Below, one piece after another: positions 21,702 through 31,425 of a stretch of DNA of 53,161 nucleotides. The notes under the pieces are model-generated. The model searched no databases, had not been told where the DNA came from, and saw nothing but the letters and a program-made list of their open reading frames with translations. Every line of letters starts with the position of its first letter. Positions within the stretch are counted from its first letter, which is position 1. The stretch comes from Nitrosomonas sp. (GTDB lineage: Bacteria > Pseudomonadota > Gammaproteobacteria > Burkholderiales > Nitrosomonadaceae). Location: assembly GCF_022842015.1 (NCBI RefSeq), contig NZ_JALHQJ010000010.1, positions 1-53,161 on the forward strand, written 5' to 3'. The position numbers and the translations under genes are program-made.

Positions 21702-22282
21702 TACGCATTAATTTACTTCCTCATCGTGAACTTAAACGTAAAGCACGACAGCAGCAAATTGCAGTGTTGGCTGGTTTGGTTGGTTTTTTAGGTTTGATAG
21801 TGGTTTGGGGTATTCATGACATTATTAGTGAAAAAATAGAATTTCAGAATAGTCGTAATCAATACTTAAATGAGCAGATTGCGATTTTGGATAAAGAGAT
21901 TGCAGAAATTCGAGAAATTAAGAATCAAACACAAGAGCTACTAACACGTAAACAAATCGTAGAGACCTTACAGAACAGTCGGTCAGAGGTTGTTCATTTG
22001 TTGGATCAATTGGTGAGGCTACTTCCTGATGGTGTATATCTGCAAAGTATCAAACAAGAAGGCCACAACATTACTTTAGTTGGATATGCGCAATCCAACG
22101 CATGGGTATCAACGTTGATGCGAAATCTTGAGTCTTCACCTTGGCTTGAGTCACCATTGTTGGTGGAAATCAAAGCGATGACAATTAATAATGTGCGTCA
22201 AAACGAGTTCAATATGAAAATAAAACTTAAACAAGCATCCATCAGTGATGTGCAAGACTCAACTTTGAGTTCTGTCGGATAA
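21698..22282 (+). CDS. pilN: Type IV pilus assembly protein PilN
   Basis: PilN spans the inner membrane once and links PilM to PilO. The 194-residue protein starts MIRINLLPHRELKRKARQQ, the conserved PilM-binding INLLPHRE motif, followed by a membrane helix at about 21-42, a coiled-coil stretch and a small alpha/beta domain. It overlaps pilM by 4 bases. Confidence 0.94.
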   Translation: MIRINLLPHRELKRKARQQQIAVLAGLVGFLGLIVVWGIHDIISEKIEFQNSRNQYLNEQIAILDKEIAEIREIKNQTQELLTRKQIVETLQNSRSEVVHLLDQLVRLLPDGVYLQSIKQEGHNITLVGYAQSNAWVSTLMRNLESSPWLESPLLVEIKAMTINNVRQNEFNMKIKLKQASISDVQDSTLSSVG

Positions 22283-22299
22283 AATAAAACATACATACT

Positions 22300-22917
22300 A
22301 TGATGAATAATTTACTCATAGAATTACGTCAGCTTGATATTAATAATGCTGGAAATTGGCCAGCGGCATTTAAGATCGCTGCACTGGTAATATTATTTGT
22401 TGTGATTATCGTGGCGGGGCATTTTCTGGTTTGGCAGGATCAGATCGAAACGCTGGAAAATATTCATGCTGAAGAAGAAACGCTAAAAAATACTTATTTA
22501 GCTAAAAAAAGTAGTGCCATCAATTTGTCTGCTTTGCGTTTACAGTTGAGAGAAATAGAGCAATCCCTTGGTGCATTGTTGAAACAGCTTCCTGATAAAT
22601 CAGAAATGGAAGCATTGTTGGTGGATATAAATCAAGCTGGCTTGGGGCGCGGATTGCAGTTTGAATTGTTTAAGCCAGATGGGCAGGAAACGATTAATGC
22701 ATTTTATGCTGAGTTGCCAGTCTCAATTCGGGTAACCGGCAGCTATCATGATATTGGTGCCTTTGCCAGTGATGTTGCGCAAATGTCACGGATTGTCACG
22801 TTAAATGACGTTAGCATTTTGCCTGGTAATGACGGGAAACTAGTATTGGATGCTGTTGCAAAAACATTTCGCTATCTGGATGAAGAAGAAGTATTGAAGC
22901 AGGCCGGAGATAAATAA
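22300..22917 (+). CDS. pilO: Type IV pilus assembly protein PilO
   Basis: PilO is the partner of PilN in the periplasmic alignment complex. The 205-residue protein has a short cytoplasmic stretch, a membrane helix at about 25-46, a coiled coil (about 50-95) and a ferredoxin-like domain with PVSIRVTGSYHDIGAF. Start ATG 22300 or the next ATG 22303. It lies 3 bp before pilP. Confidence 0.93.
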   Translation: MMNNLLIELRQLDINNAGNWPAAFKIAALVILFVVIIVAGHFLVWQDQIETLENIHAEEETLKNTYLAKKSSAINLSALRLQLREIEQSLGALLKQLPDKSEMEALLVDINQAGLGRGLQFELFKPDGQETINAFYAELPVSIRVTGSYHDIGAFASDVAQMSRIVTLNDVSILPGNDGKLVLDAVAKTFRYLDEEEVLKQAGDK

Positions 22918-22920
22918 ATT

Positions 22921-23439
22921 ATGATTAGAAACATATATCTGCTAGTATTACTTATAATTTGGTTTAACTTAATAACTGCATGCAGTAGAAATGATTACAG
23001 CGATCTGGAAGCATTCATACATAGTTCGGGGGAAGGGTTGCAAGGTAAGATTGATCCGTTGCCTGAGGTTGTTCCATATGAATTTTTTACTTATCAGGCG
23101 TTTGATATGCCAAGTCCTTTTGTGCCACGCAAAAATAATCAAGTGCAAGCGCTTACAAGTGAAATTCAACCTGATTTGAATCGACGTAAAGAGTTTTTGG
23201 AATCCTATCCGCTGGAGAACTTATCTATGGTTGGCTCATTGCAACAACACGATATGATTTTTGCTGTAATAAAATCACCGGATGGGGCACTATACCGTGT
23301 AAAGGTTGGTAATTATCTAGGTTCGAATTTTGGAAAAATCAGCTATATTACAGAATCCGAGGTTAAACTATTAGAAATCGTACAAGATGGGGTGAATGAA
23401 TGGATTGAAAGAACTAGTGCACTTACGCTGAAAAATTAG
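22921..23439 (+). CDS. pilP: Type IV pilus lipoprotein PilP
   Basis: PilP connects PilNO to the secretin. The 172-residue precursor has a signal peptide ending in the lipobox LITAC with C21 as the lipidated residue. The C-terminal half matches the PilP beta domain (LENLSMVGSLQQ, ALYRVKVGNYLGSNFGKI, which positions the HR-like fold). It lies between pilO and pilQ. Confidence 0.93.
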   Translation: MIRNIYLLVLLIIWFNLITACSRNDYSDLEAFIHSSGEGLQGKIDPLPEVVPYEFFTYQAFDMPSPFVPRKNNQVQALTSEIQPDLNRRKEFLESYPLENLSMVGSLQQHDMIFAVIKSPDGALYRVKVGNYLGSNFGKISYITESEVKLLEIVQDGVNEWIERTSALTLKN

Positions 23440-23470
23440 CAACGTAACAACCATTAAGCTAACAATAGCT

Positions 23471-25567
23471 ATGAAAGGGTATGGCCTTACTATGGTATTT
23501 ACTGCAATATTGATTTGTTTTTCAATGGTAATTTTTTCTCCGCAAACGGCAACAGCAGAGGCACTCCATAATAGTATCCGTTCAATCGATATTTCTACCT
23601 TCCAAAATAGCGAGGTAATCGCAAAGATTGCTCTTGATCATCCGCTGCAGTCGCTTCCAATGGGAGTTGCTTTAGACAATCCAAATCGTATCTATTTCGA
23701 CTTTTATCAAGTTTCCAACGGCTTAGGGCGGAATGAGCAGGAAGCTTCTGAAGGAGACTTGCGCAGCATAAATGTCATTCAGGTAGGCGATAGAACACGG
23801 CTGGTATTAAACTTGGCTAGGTTAATGCGGCATGAAATCATAGCACAGGAAAATATACTATTAATCAAGCTGCTCACTGTACCCGAGAATCGAACATCTA
23901 CTGCTGTTGTGCGTTTCGCCGAGGAAACTTCTAATTCGCATATGAATAGCTTGCAAGACATCGATTTTCGCCGTGGTGCAAAAGGTGAAGGCCGTATCGA
24001 GGTTGATATGACAAAAGCTGGGGCAAGCGTCGATGTACAGCAACAAGGCGATGATATTTTCGTCGAATTTGTTGATACGTTACTACCGGGTAGTCTTAGA
24101 AGACGATTCGATGTGATGGATTTTGCTACGCCTGTACAGGTTATTGAAACGTCCAAGAAAGGTAATAATGTTCGCATGCATGTTAAATCTGGCGGACGCT
24201 GGGAGCATTCGGCGCGCCAATCTGGTACAAGATTTGTTCTGGAAGTAAGGGCGCTGACAGAAGAAGAAGAAGAGCAAGCGAAAAAGAGACGTGCAAATGG
24301 TGGGTATACCGGTGAAAGATTATCGCTTAATTTCCAAGATGTGGAGGTTAGGGCGGTGTTGCAAGTAATCGCTGATTTCACCAATTTGAATATTATCGCC
24401 AGTGATTCGGTGGGAGGGAATCTCACGTTAAGGTTAAAAGATGTGCCTTGGGATCAGGCGCTTGATATTGTTTTGCAGGCACACGGGCTGGATAAACGTA
24501 AGGTGGGTAATGTCATTTTCGTGGCGCCGCGAAAAGAAATGGCAGACAGAGAGTTGCTTGATGTGGAAGCGCAAATGCAAATAGCCGAGATGGAACCGTT
24601 ACGTTCAGAAACTTATCATCTGAATCATCGTAGGGTTAATTCAATTTCATTTGAAGGCATGATGAGTCGGCGTGGTACGATTAATATGGATGAGATTAGT
24701 AATACAGTGACGGTTACCGATATTCCAGCCAGAATAGATGAAGTTAGAAAACGCATCCAGAAGCTGGATGTATTTGAAAGACAAGTTATGATTGAGGCGC
24801 GCATTGTTGAAGCGACAGATAATTTTAGCCGCAATTTAGGGGCGCGTTTTGGGATACAGAATGCGAGCGGCCTAGGCGATCAAACATTGGGGGTTTCGGG
24901 TAATGTAACTGGTTCAAGTGCGCTGGCTGCTGGGGGCGGGACGAGCGGTGCCAACAATCTGAATGTGAATTTACCTGCTGCTGCCGCCACCGGATTGTTG
25001 GGCGGTCCGGCTGCATTGGGTTTGAGCTTAATGAAGATTAATAATAATCGATTAATCAATCTTGAGTTGTCGGCGTTGGAAACAGATCAGAAAGGTAGAG
25101 TGATTGCCAGTCCGCGTGTGGTTACAGCCCATGGCGTAGAAGCAATTATTGAGCAAGGTGATCGGATTCCCTTTCAACAAGCCACGAGCAGTGGCGCTAC
25201 GAGTATTCGTTTTATGGACGCAACGCTTCGTTTAAGAGTCAAACCCCTGATTACCTATAATGGTCAGATTGATATGGAGTTAAATGTTAATCAGGACAAA
25301 ATTGGTGCGATTGTCAATCAATTCCTCCCGCCGTCAATTAATACCAAGCAAGTAACCACCAAAGTATTGGTGGAAAATGGTGGAACTGTAGTGATTGGTG
25401 GTATTTTTGATCGAACTGAGAATCGAGTAGTCAATAAAGTGCCGATGTTGGGCGATATTCCTGTGCTCGGTCACGTTTTTCGCAATACAACCAGGGTCGA
25501 CAATAAACGCGAATTGTTGATTTTTGTGACTCCGCGTATTTTGAACGATAGCTTGAATCTACAATAG
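23471..25567 (+). CDS. pilQ: Type IV pilus secretin PilQ
   Basis: PilQ forms the outer-membrane channel for the pilus. The 698-residue precursor has a signal peptide (cleavage near TATAEA, about 29), two AMIN-type domains binding peptidoglycan (about 35-130 and 155-270), a secretin N0 domain (about 300-350), a short N-domain and the secretin core ending with VPMLGDIPVLGHVFRN and ELLIFVTPRIL. A Gly/Ala-rich stretch at about 475-515 is a gate-region insertion. Its stop is 1 bp from that of convergent trmL. Confidence 0.95.
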   Translation: MKGYGLTMVFTAILICFSMVIFSPQTATAEALHNSIRSIDISTFQNSEVIAKIALDHPLQSLPMGVALDNPNRIYFDFYQVSNGLGRNEQEASEGDLRSINVIQVGDRTRLVLNLARLMRHEIIAQENILLIKLLTVPENRTSTAVVRFAEETSNSHMNSLQDIDFRRGAKGEGRIEVDMTKAGASVDVQQQGDDIFVEFVDTLLPGSLRRRFDVMDFATPVQVIETSKKGNNVRMHVKSGGRWEHSARQSGTRFVLEVRALTEEEEEQAKKRRANGGYTGERLSLNFQDVEVRAVLQVIADFTNLNIIASDSVGGNLTLRLKDVPWDQALDIVLQAHGLDKRKVGNVIFVAPRKEMADRELLDVEAQMQIAEMEPLRSETYHLNHRRVNSISFEGMMSRRGTINMDEISNTVTVTDIPARIDEVRKRIQKLDVFERQVMIEARIVEATDNFSRNLGARFGIQNASGLGDQTLGVSGNVTGSSALAAGGGTSGANNLNVNLPAAAATGLLGGPAALGLSLMKINNNRLINLELSALETDQKGRVIASPRVVTAHGVEAIIEQGDRIPFQQATSSGATSIRFMDATLRLRVKPLITYNGQIDMELNVNQDKIGAIVNQFLPPSINTKQVTTKVLVENGGTVVIGGIFDRTENRVVNKVPMLGDIPVLGHVFRNTTRVDNKRELLIFVTPRILNDSLNLQ

Positions 25568-25568
25568 C

Positions 25569-26033
25569 TTAGTTTCCCATAGAGAAGCCAGCCTGACGCC
25601 ATGCTTCATAAGCAATAATGGCGACAGCATTAGATAAATTTAGACTGCGGCTGGTGGCTACCATCGGTAACCGAATGCGGTGTTGTTCCGGGAAAGTGTC
25701 CATAATATGCGGGGGCAACCCGCAACTTTCTGTGCCAAATAGAAAGGTATCTCCTGCTGCGTAGGCTACTTTGTCATATCGCTGCTTTCCTTTGGTGGTG
25801 ATTGCAAACATTCGATGGCTTTGCAGGCTCTGGCAGCAATCTACCCAATTGTCATGTACTCTGATTTGAGCGAATTCATGATAATCGAGGCCTGCGCGCA
25901 ATAATTGCTTATCTTTGAGGGGGAATCCTAAAGGCTTGACAAGATGCAATTGTATGCCGGTATTCGCGCACAGACGGATAATGTTACCTGTATTGGGCGG
26001 AATCTCGGGTTGATAGAGAATAATGTTGTACAT
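25569..26033 (-). CDS. trmL: tRNA (cytidine/uridine-34 2'-O) methyltransferase TrmL
   Basis: TrmL uses S-adenosylmethionine to methylate the wobble ribose of tRNA-Leu isoacceptors. The 154-residue SPOUT protein starts MYNIILYQPEIPPNTGNI and has the knot motifs LFGTESCGLPPHI and IRLPMVATSRSLNLSNAVAI. Length equals the E. coli YibK family. It lies 9 bp after comF on the same strand. Confidence 0.94.
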   Translation of the reverse strand: MYNIILYQPEIPPNTGNIIRLCANTGIQLHLVKPLGFPLKDKQLLRAGLDYHEFAQIRVHDNWVDCCQSLQSHRMFAITTKGKQRYDKVAYAAGDTFLFGTESCGLPPHIMDTFPEQHRIRLPMVATSRSLNLSNAVAIIAYEAWRQAGFSMGN

Positions 26034-26042
26034 AGTGTGCGA

Positions 26043-26741
26043 TTATTTGCATATCCATAATGGATGCGAGCCTGTTTGGCCTTTCTCGGGCAAAGTTCGG
26101 GCTATTACCCAGTTGCTGATTTCAATTGCCCCGTGTTTACGTAATACTTTGGCTAGCTCATTCAATGTGGCTCCCGTTGTCATGACATCATCTACCAACG
26201 CAACATGCTTGCCGGAAAGGTCTATTTTACAATTAAAAGCACTGCGAATATTTCTCTGTCTGTCTTTCCAGGGTAATCCGGTTTGCGGTAGCGTGTGCTT
26301 AATCCGGCTGCAGCTATCAGGTAACACAATGATCTCCATCGATTTCGAAATGTAGCGACTGATTTCCATCGCCTGATTAAATCCACGCTCACGTAATCGG
26401 ATGGGATGCAAAGGCATCGGTATGATGACATCTGGAAGTGTATTAGTGGCCTTTAGTTTCTTGACGAGCAAGTTGGCTAGGATCGATGCCAAGGAAAGAT
26501 AGGTTCGATATTTTAAAGCATGAATCAGCGCATCGACAGGAAAGGAGTAGCGGAGGGCTGCAATGGTGCGTGTAAACGCAGGTGGTTTATTCAGGCAAGC
26601 ACCACATATTTCAGAGGTAGGAACTGGCCACAGGCAAATAGGACAATGGTTGATTGGCAATTGTGGCAGGTCGAGAATACAGGGTTCGCAGAAATCTTGA
26701 TTTGTGGATACGCCGCATAACACACAGTTTGTTTGAGTCAT
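26043..26741 (-). CDS. comF: ComF family phosphoribosyltransferase-like protein
   Basis: This 232-residue protein has an N-terminal zinc-ribbon (C6, C9, C18, C21, then CPIC and CGAC) and a C-terminal PRTase fold with VALVDDVMTTGATLNE. The family acts in DNA uptake during transformation, exact role unclear. I start it at ATG 26741 (MTQTNCVLCG); the frame is open further upstream into the bioB region but without homology. It diverges from bioB. Confidence 0.9.
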   Translation of the reverse strand: MTQTNCVLCGVSTNQDFCEPCILDLPQLPINHCPICLWPVPTSEICGACLNKPPAFTRTIAALRYSFPVDALIHALKYRTYLSLASILANLLVKKLKATNTLPDVIIPMPLHPIRLRERGFNQAMEISRYISKSMEIIVLPDSCSRIKHTLPQTGLPWKDRQRNIRSAFNCKIDLSGKHVALVDDVMTTGATLNELAKVLRKHGAIEISNWVIARTLPEKGQTGSHPLWICK

Positions 26742-26792
26742 GATGAGAATAAATAATATCTGATCTGTTATGAACAAAGAATCACGGAAAAA

Positions 26793-26821
26793 TTGACAGA
26801 GCCACTTGAATCCTTGATCAT
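26793..26821 (+). promoter_or_regulatory. Candidate promoter of the biotin operon
   Basis: A perfect -35 TTGACA (26793-26798) and GATCAT (26816-26821, 4 of 6) are 17 bp apart, predicting a start near 26829. This leaves a leader of about 50 nt before the ATG at 26881 and disfavours the ATG at 26830. No palindrome like the E. coli bio operator is seen. Confidence 0.55.
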
Positions 26822-26880
26822 CCGTAGTATTGATGATAGAAGATCGTGTTTTACTTATAGAGAATGGTAGGTTAATCGGC

Positions 26881-27891
26881 ATGAATTTGAATTCACTTAT
26901 TACAAGTAATGAAACGGAAAACAGCTCAAGTAATATTACCGAGGAATCGCAGGATTCTGAATTTTGGGATGTGGCAGAAATTGAGGCATTGTTGAATGCG
27001 CCTTTTAACAATTTGATTTTTAGAGCACAAACCGCGCATCGCCAATACCATGATCCAAATGGCGTGCAATTATCTACGCTGATTTCCGTGAAGACGGGGG
27101 GCTGCCCGGAAGATTGCGGCTATTGTCCGCAGGCGGCGCGCTATCATACCGAAGTTGAAAACCAGGACATGCTATCGGTGGATGAAGTGGTATCTGCTGC
27201 GGCAGCAGCAAAAGACAAAGGTGCGTCGCGGTTTTGTATGGGTGCCGCTTGGCGTGGCCCGAAGCAGCGCGATATCGAAAAAATGACTGAAATGGTGCGT
27301 GCAGTCAAATCATTGGGCATGGAAACTTGCGCCACACTGGGTTTGTTAAAACCCGGACAAGCCCAACAATTGGGGGATGCAGGACTGGATTATTATAATC
27401 ATAACCTTGATACAGCACCTGAATACTACGAAGAAATCATCACCACGCGGCAGTATCAGGATCGTTTGAACACATTGCAGCAAGTCCGCGATGCTGGAAT
27501 CAATGTATGTTGTGGCGGCATTGTCGGCATGGGCGAAACACGCCGTTCGCGTGCCGGATTGATCGCGCAACTGGCCAACATGAATCCGTACCCCGAATCG
27601 GTTCCGATCAATCATTTGGTGCAAGTCAAAGGTACGCCGCTGTATGGTACTGCGGCGCTAGATCCACTCGAATTTGTTCGTACCATCGCTGCTGCGCGGA
27701 TTACCATGCCGAGAGCCATGGTGCGTTTATCTGCTGGACGACAGGAGATGTCCGAGGCTGTTCAGGCATTATGTTTTCTGGCGGGGGCCAATTCCATTTT
27801 CTATGGCGATAAGTTGTTGACGACGGGAAATCCCGAGACCGACCGCGATCAAGTGATGATGGAAAAGTTGGGGCTTCACGCACTGCCGTAG
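26881..27891 (+). CDS. bioB: Biotin synthase
   Basis: BioB is the radical SAM enzyme that inserts sulfur into dethiobiotin. From ATG 26881 it has 336 residues; the radical SAM motif CxxxCxxC is C75, C79, C82, and the second cluster ligands are seen in [24 protein letters not shown] and VRLSAGR. ATG 26881 is preferred because GGTAGG precedes it; ATG 26830 is also in frame but falls at the predicted transcription start. bioF begins immediately after the stop. Confidence 0.96.
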   Translation: MNLNSLITSNETENSSSNITEESQDSEFWDVAEIEALLNAPFNNLIFRAQTAHRQYHDPNGVQLSTLISVKTGGCPEDCGYCPQAARYHTEVENQDMLSVDEVVSAAAAAKDKGASRFCMGAAWRGPKQRDIEKMTEMVRAVKSLGMETCATLGLLKPGQAQQLGDAGLDYYNHNLDTAPEYYEEIITTRQYQDRLNTLQQVRDAGINVCCGGIVGMGETRRSRAGLIAQLANMNPYPESVPINHLVQVKGTPLYGTAALDPLEFVRTIAAARITMPRAMVRLSAGRQEMSEAVQALCFLAGANSIFYGDKLLTTGNPETDRDQVMMEKLGLHALP

Positions 27892-29058
27892 ATGTTTCCC
27901 GACTTGGCTGAGGAGTTACACAAGCGCGAACAGCAAGGCTTGCTGCGACAACGGAGAATTCTCGAAAGCCCACAATCAAGTCATATCACTATGGATGGGC
28001 GTGATTACCTGGCTTTTTGCAGTAATGACTACCTGGGGCTGGCCAATCATCTGGATTTGATTGAATCAGCTTGTAAGGGTGCGCGGCGTTATGGTGTCGG
28101 CGCAAGCGCTTCGCACATGATCAACGGCCACTCTTCTGCACATCATGCGCTTGAAGAAGAGTTGGCCGAATTTACCGGGTTTGCGCAAGCATTGCTGTTT
28201 TCTACCGGTTACATGGCCAATATCGGTGTTGTTACAGCATTGATTGGACGAGAAGATGCTATATTCGCCGATAAACTGAACCATGCATCATTGAATGACG
28301 CAGCTTTGTTATCGCGCGCTGAGTTTATCCGCTACTCGCATGTCGATCTTGCGTTATTGGAGCAGCGATTGTCTGATAGCAGCGCACGACGTAAGCTCGT
28401 GATCTCGGACGCAGTATTCAGTATGGAAGGGGACATTGCACCCATTTCTGAACTGATAGCTCTGTGCGAGAAATATCATGCAGTATTATTGCTGGACGAT
28501 GCACACGGTTTTGGCGTGCTGGGCAGGCAGGGGCGCGGCAGCTTGTTTTTGCCGGATTGTGCCAGCATCCATTCGCCCAATATTATCTATATGGCGACCT
28601 TAGGAAAGGCTGCAGGCGTATTTGGTGCTTTTGTCGCGGCGCAAGCAGAAGTCATCGAAACTCTGATTCAATCCGCACGCAGTTATATTTACACTACGGC
28701 GACGCCGCCCTTGTTAGCACAAGCACTCATAACCAGTCTAAGATTAATTCAACAGGATGAATGGCGGCGGGATGCGTTAGCACAAAATATTGCGCAATTG
28801 AGAGAAACGCTGCAATCGCTACCATGGAAGTTGCTGCCTTCCAGTACGCCGATCCAGCCTTTGCTGATCGGGGAAAGTGCTGAAGCAGTGCGCATCAGTC
28901 AGCGCCTGCGCGAGCGAGGAATCCTGGTGCCAGCAATTCGTCCGCCGACGGTTCCGCAAGGTACGGCGCGATTGCGCATTTCGTTGTCCACTGCACATCA
29001 GCCGCAGGATGTCTTGCGCTTGACAGAAGCGTTGCAAGAAATCGCATTGCAAGCATGA
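27892..29058 (+). CDS. bioF: 8-amino-7-oxononanoate synthase
   Basis: BioF condenses pimeloyl-ACP and alanine, with pyridoxal phosphate. The 388-residue protein has the GVGASASHMINGH segment, DDAHGFG (202-208) and the Schiff-base lysine K239 in ATLGKAAG. It starts directly after the bioB stop and overlaps bioH by 4 bases (ATGA 29055-29058). Confidence 0.96.
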   Translation: MFPDLAEELHKREQQGLLRQRRILESPQSSHITMDGRDYLAFCSNDYLGLANHLDLIESACKGARRYGVGASASHMINGHSSAHHALEEELAEFTGFAQALLFSTGYMANIGVVTALIGREDAIFADKLNHASLNDAALLSRAEFIRYSHVDLALLEQRLSDSSARRKLVISDAVFSMEGDIAPISELIALCEKYHAVLLLDDAHGFGVLGRQGRGSLFLPDCASIHSPNIIYMATLGKAAGVFGAFVAAQAEVIETLIQSARSYIYTTATPPLLAQALITSLRLIQQDEWRRDALAQNIAQLRETLQSLPWKLLPSSTPIQPLLIGESAEAVRISQRLRERGILVPAIRPPTVPQGTARLRISLSTAHQPQDVLRLTEALQEIALQA

Positions 29059-29825
29059 CGCAGCTGCACATTGAATCCATGGGGCATGGTCCCGATCTGG
29101 TGTTGTTGCATGGCTGGGCGATGCATAGCGGTATCTGGAGCGGTGTTCAGGATCAACTGGCGCAACAGTTCCGTTTGCATCTGGTGGATTTGCCAGGGCA
29201 TGGACTTAGCCCTGCGTGTGAGCCGGGAACATTGAATCATTGGGTCGAGATGGTTGCGGAAATTCTGCCTGAACGCTGCATACTGGGTGGCTGGTCATTG
29301 GGTGGGCAGGTCGCGATGGAATTGGCGTTGCGTGAATCGCAACGGGTGCAAAAACTGGTTCTGATTTCCACCACGCCGTGTTTTGCCAAAAGTGACGATT
29401 GGGAATTGGGCATGGAGCGTAAATTGCTGCAACTTTTCCTGGAAAATCTGAAACTCAATTATGCTACGACAATTAACCGATTTCTGACTTTGCAGATGAG
29501 TGGTGACCGCGATGCGAGCAAGATTCTGTCGCAACTGCGCAAGCAAATCTTTCAGCGCGCCGAGCCAGATGCCAGCGTATTGGAGAAAGGATTGCAGATT
29601 TTGCAGCAGAGTGATTTGCGTGATCTTATCGCTGCGATTCAGCAACCAGTTTTATTATTGCATGGTGAGAATGATGTGATTACTCATCCTGCCGCTGCCG
29701 ATTGGATGCATCAACAGTTGCCGCAATCGCAGCAAGTGATATTTGCGCACTGCGGACATGCGCCGTTTTTATCCTATCCTGAACAATTTGTGACTTGCCT
29801 CAATGAATTCCGAATACACACTTGA
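29055..29825 (+). CDS. bioH: Pimeloyl-ACP methyl ester carboxylesterase
   Basis: BioH removes the methyl group that BioC adds, releasing pimeloyl-ACP. The 256-residue alpha/beta hydrolase has nucleophile S81 in GWSLGG, acid D207 in HGENDVIT and H235 in HCGHAPF. Its 3' end overlaps bioC by 23 bases. Confidence 0.93.
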   Translation: MTQLHIESMGHGPDLVLLHGWAMHSGIWSGVQDQLAQQFRLHLVDLPGHGLSPACEPGTLNHWVEMVAEILPERCILGGWSLGGQVAMELALRESQRVQKLVLISTTPCFAKSDDWELGMERKLLQLFLENLKLNYATTINRFLTLQMSGDRDASKILSQLRKQIFQRAEPDASVLEKGLQILQQSDLRDLIAAIQQPVLLLHGENDVITHPAAADWMHQQLPQSQQVIFAHCGHAPFLSYPEQFVTCLNEFRIHT

Positions 29826-30684
29826 TAAGAAACAGCTACGCGCTGCGTTTGGGCGTGCCGCCCGCAGCTACGATCAGGCGGCAGTTCTGCAACGTGAAAT
29901 CAGCAACCGCATGCTGTCGCGCCTGGAATATATCAAATACCGACCCGATGTCATCCTCGATGCCGGCAGCGGCACCGGCTATGGCAGCCAGCAACTGGCC
30001 AAGCGCTATCCGAAAAGCCAATTGATCGCAGTGGATATTGCCTGGACGATGCTATCACACGCACGTCCCAATACTACCTGGTGGCAACGCGTGTTACCGC
30101 TGCAGCAACAACATACCGACTACGTGTGCGCCGATATCGAACAAATGCCGATTAAAAATGAGAGCGTTGGCATGGTATGGTCGAATCTCGCATTTCAGTG
30201 GTGTAATGATCTGGAACGCACGTTTGCTGAGATGCATCGCATTCTGCGCACCGATGGTTTGCTGATGTTCAGCACCTTTGGTCCGGATACGCTGAAGGAA
30301 TTGCGTCAGTCTTTTGCGCAAGCCGATACTTTCAGTCACGTTAACCGCTTCATCGACATGCACGACATCGGCGATCTACTGGTACACAACGGATTTTCAA
30401 CGCCGGTGATGGACATGGAATATATCACCCTGACGTATTCTGATGTCATTAGCGTGATGCGCGATTTAAAAGCCATCGGCGCACATAACGTGTTGCTCGG
30501 AAGGCATCAGGGATTGATGGGCAAAAACAAGTGGGAACAAGCCATCAACGCCTACGAAAAACTGCGCCGCGACGGCAAACTGCCCGCTACGTTTGAAGTG
30601 ATCTACGGTCACGCCTGGCGGCCATTTGATCGCCACTCGGTGCTGACACCGGAAACGCGCCGACAGCTCGGCTTAATTCCTTAG
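29803..30684 (+). CDS. bioC: Malonyl-ACP O-methyltransferase
   Basis: BioC methylates malonyl-ACP to start pimelate synthesis on the fatty acid machinery. The 293-residue protein has the SAM motif DAGSGTG (53-59), acidic loop VDIAW and the class signature near WSNLAFQWCND. The start MNSEYTLDKKQ lies inside bioH. Its base composition looks richer in G and C than the ribosomal block. Confidence 0.95.
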   Translation: MNSEYTLDKKQLRAAFGRAARSYDQAAVLQREISNRMLSRLEYIKYRPDVILDAGSGTGYGSQQLAKRYPKSQLIAVDIAWTMLSHARPNTTWWQRVLPLQQQHTDYVCADIEQMPIKNESVGMVWSNLAFQWCNDLERTFAEMHRILRTDGLLMFSTFGPDTLKELRQSFAQADTFSHVNRFIDMHDIGDLLVHNGFSTPVMDMEYITLTYSDVISVMRDLKAIGAHNVLLGRHQGLMGKNKWEQAINAYEKLRRDGKLPATFEVIYGHAWRPFDRHSVLTPETRRQLGLIP

Positions 30685-30686
30685 TC

Positions 30687-31358
30687 ATGGGGATTGGATT
30701 TTTTGTCACCGGCACCGATACCGGAATCGGAAAAACCACCGTCAGTTGTGCTCTGTTGCTCGCGTTTGCCGCACAAGGAAAGAAAGTCGTTGGTATGAAA
30801 CCGGTTGCCGCAGGTAGTGAAAATGGAAAGTGGTTGGATGTCGAACAATTGCTGGCCGCCAGCAACATAAGCGTTACCCGGCAGCAAATCAATCCGTATG
30901 CGTTTGATGCGCCAGTTTCTCCGCACATTGCTGCACAACAGGTGGGTATGGAAATCGATTTGACGCTAATTCATCGGTTTTATCAGCAACTCAGCAGCAA
31001 AGCAGACATCGTCATCGTTGAAGGCGCGGGTGGGTTTCTGGTGCCGATCAATCAACAGAAAAATGGCGCGGATCTGGCTCAAACATTGAATCTTCCGGTG
31101 ATACTGGTAGTCGGCATGCGGCTGGGCTGCTTGAATCATGCATTGCTGACGGCGCAAGCTATACGGGCTGCTGGTTTGACCTTGGCGGGGTGGGTGGCTA
31201 ATTGCATCGATCCGCAGATGCTAGTTTTGGAGCAAAATATTGCGACATTGGAACAGCAGCTGGATAGCTCGTTGTTGGGAGTTTTGCCGTTTGATTTGAA
31301 AATGGAAACACAAAAAATTGCTAGTTTTCTAGATATTGTGACATTGGAAAGCTATTGA
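30687..31358 (+). CDS. bioD: ATP-dependent dethiobiotin synthetase
   Basis: BioD closes the ureido ring with CO2 and ATP. The 223-residue protein has the P-loop GTDTGIGKTT (9-18), KPVAAGSE with catalytic K37, and VEGAGGFLVP. It follows bioC by 2 bp and ends the bioBFHCD operon. bioA, needed for the step before it, is not in the window. Confidence 0.96.
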   Translation: MGIGFFVTGTDTGIGKTTVSCALLLAFAAQGKKVVGMKPVAAGSENGKWLDVEQLLAASNISVTRQQINPYAFDAPVSPHIAAQQVGMEIDLTLIHRFYQQLSSKADIVIVEGAGGFLVPINQQKNGADLAQTLNLPVILVVGMRLGCLNHALLTAQAIRAAGLTLAGWVANCIDPQMLVLEQNIATLEQQLDSSLLGVLPFDLKMETQKIASFLDIVTLESY

Positions 31359-31425
31359 ATAATAGGCTTGTATATCCAGTGTGAGAGAAAAATGATTGAA
31401 ATTCCTGATAGTTGTGCTTGGGTAA

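Noticed and set aside
23779..24426. 215-codon minus-strand frame inside pilQ
   Set aside because: It is fully opposite the well-supported pilQ and has Ser/Thr-rich composition of an antisense frame.
26742..27011. N-terminal extension of comF towards bioB
   Set aside because: The frame is open but the added sequence has no ComF similarity and runs antisense to bioB; the CXXC ribbon starts right after ATG 26741.
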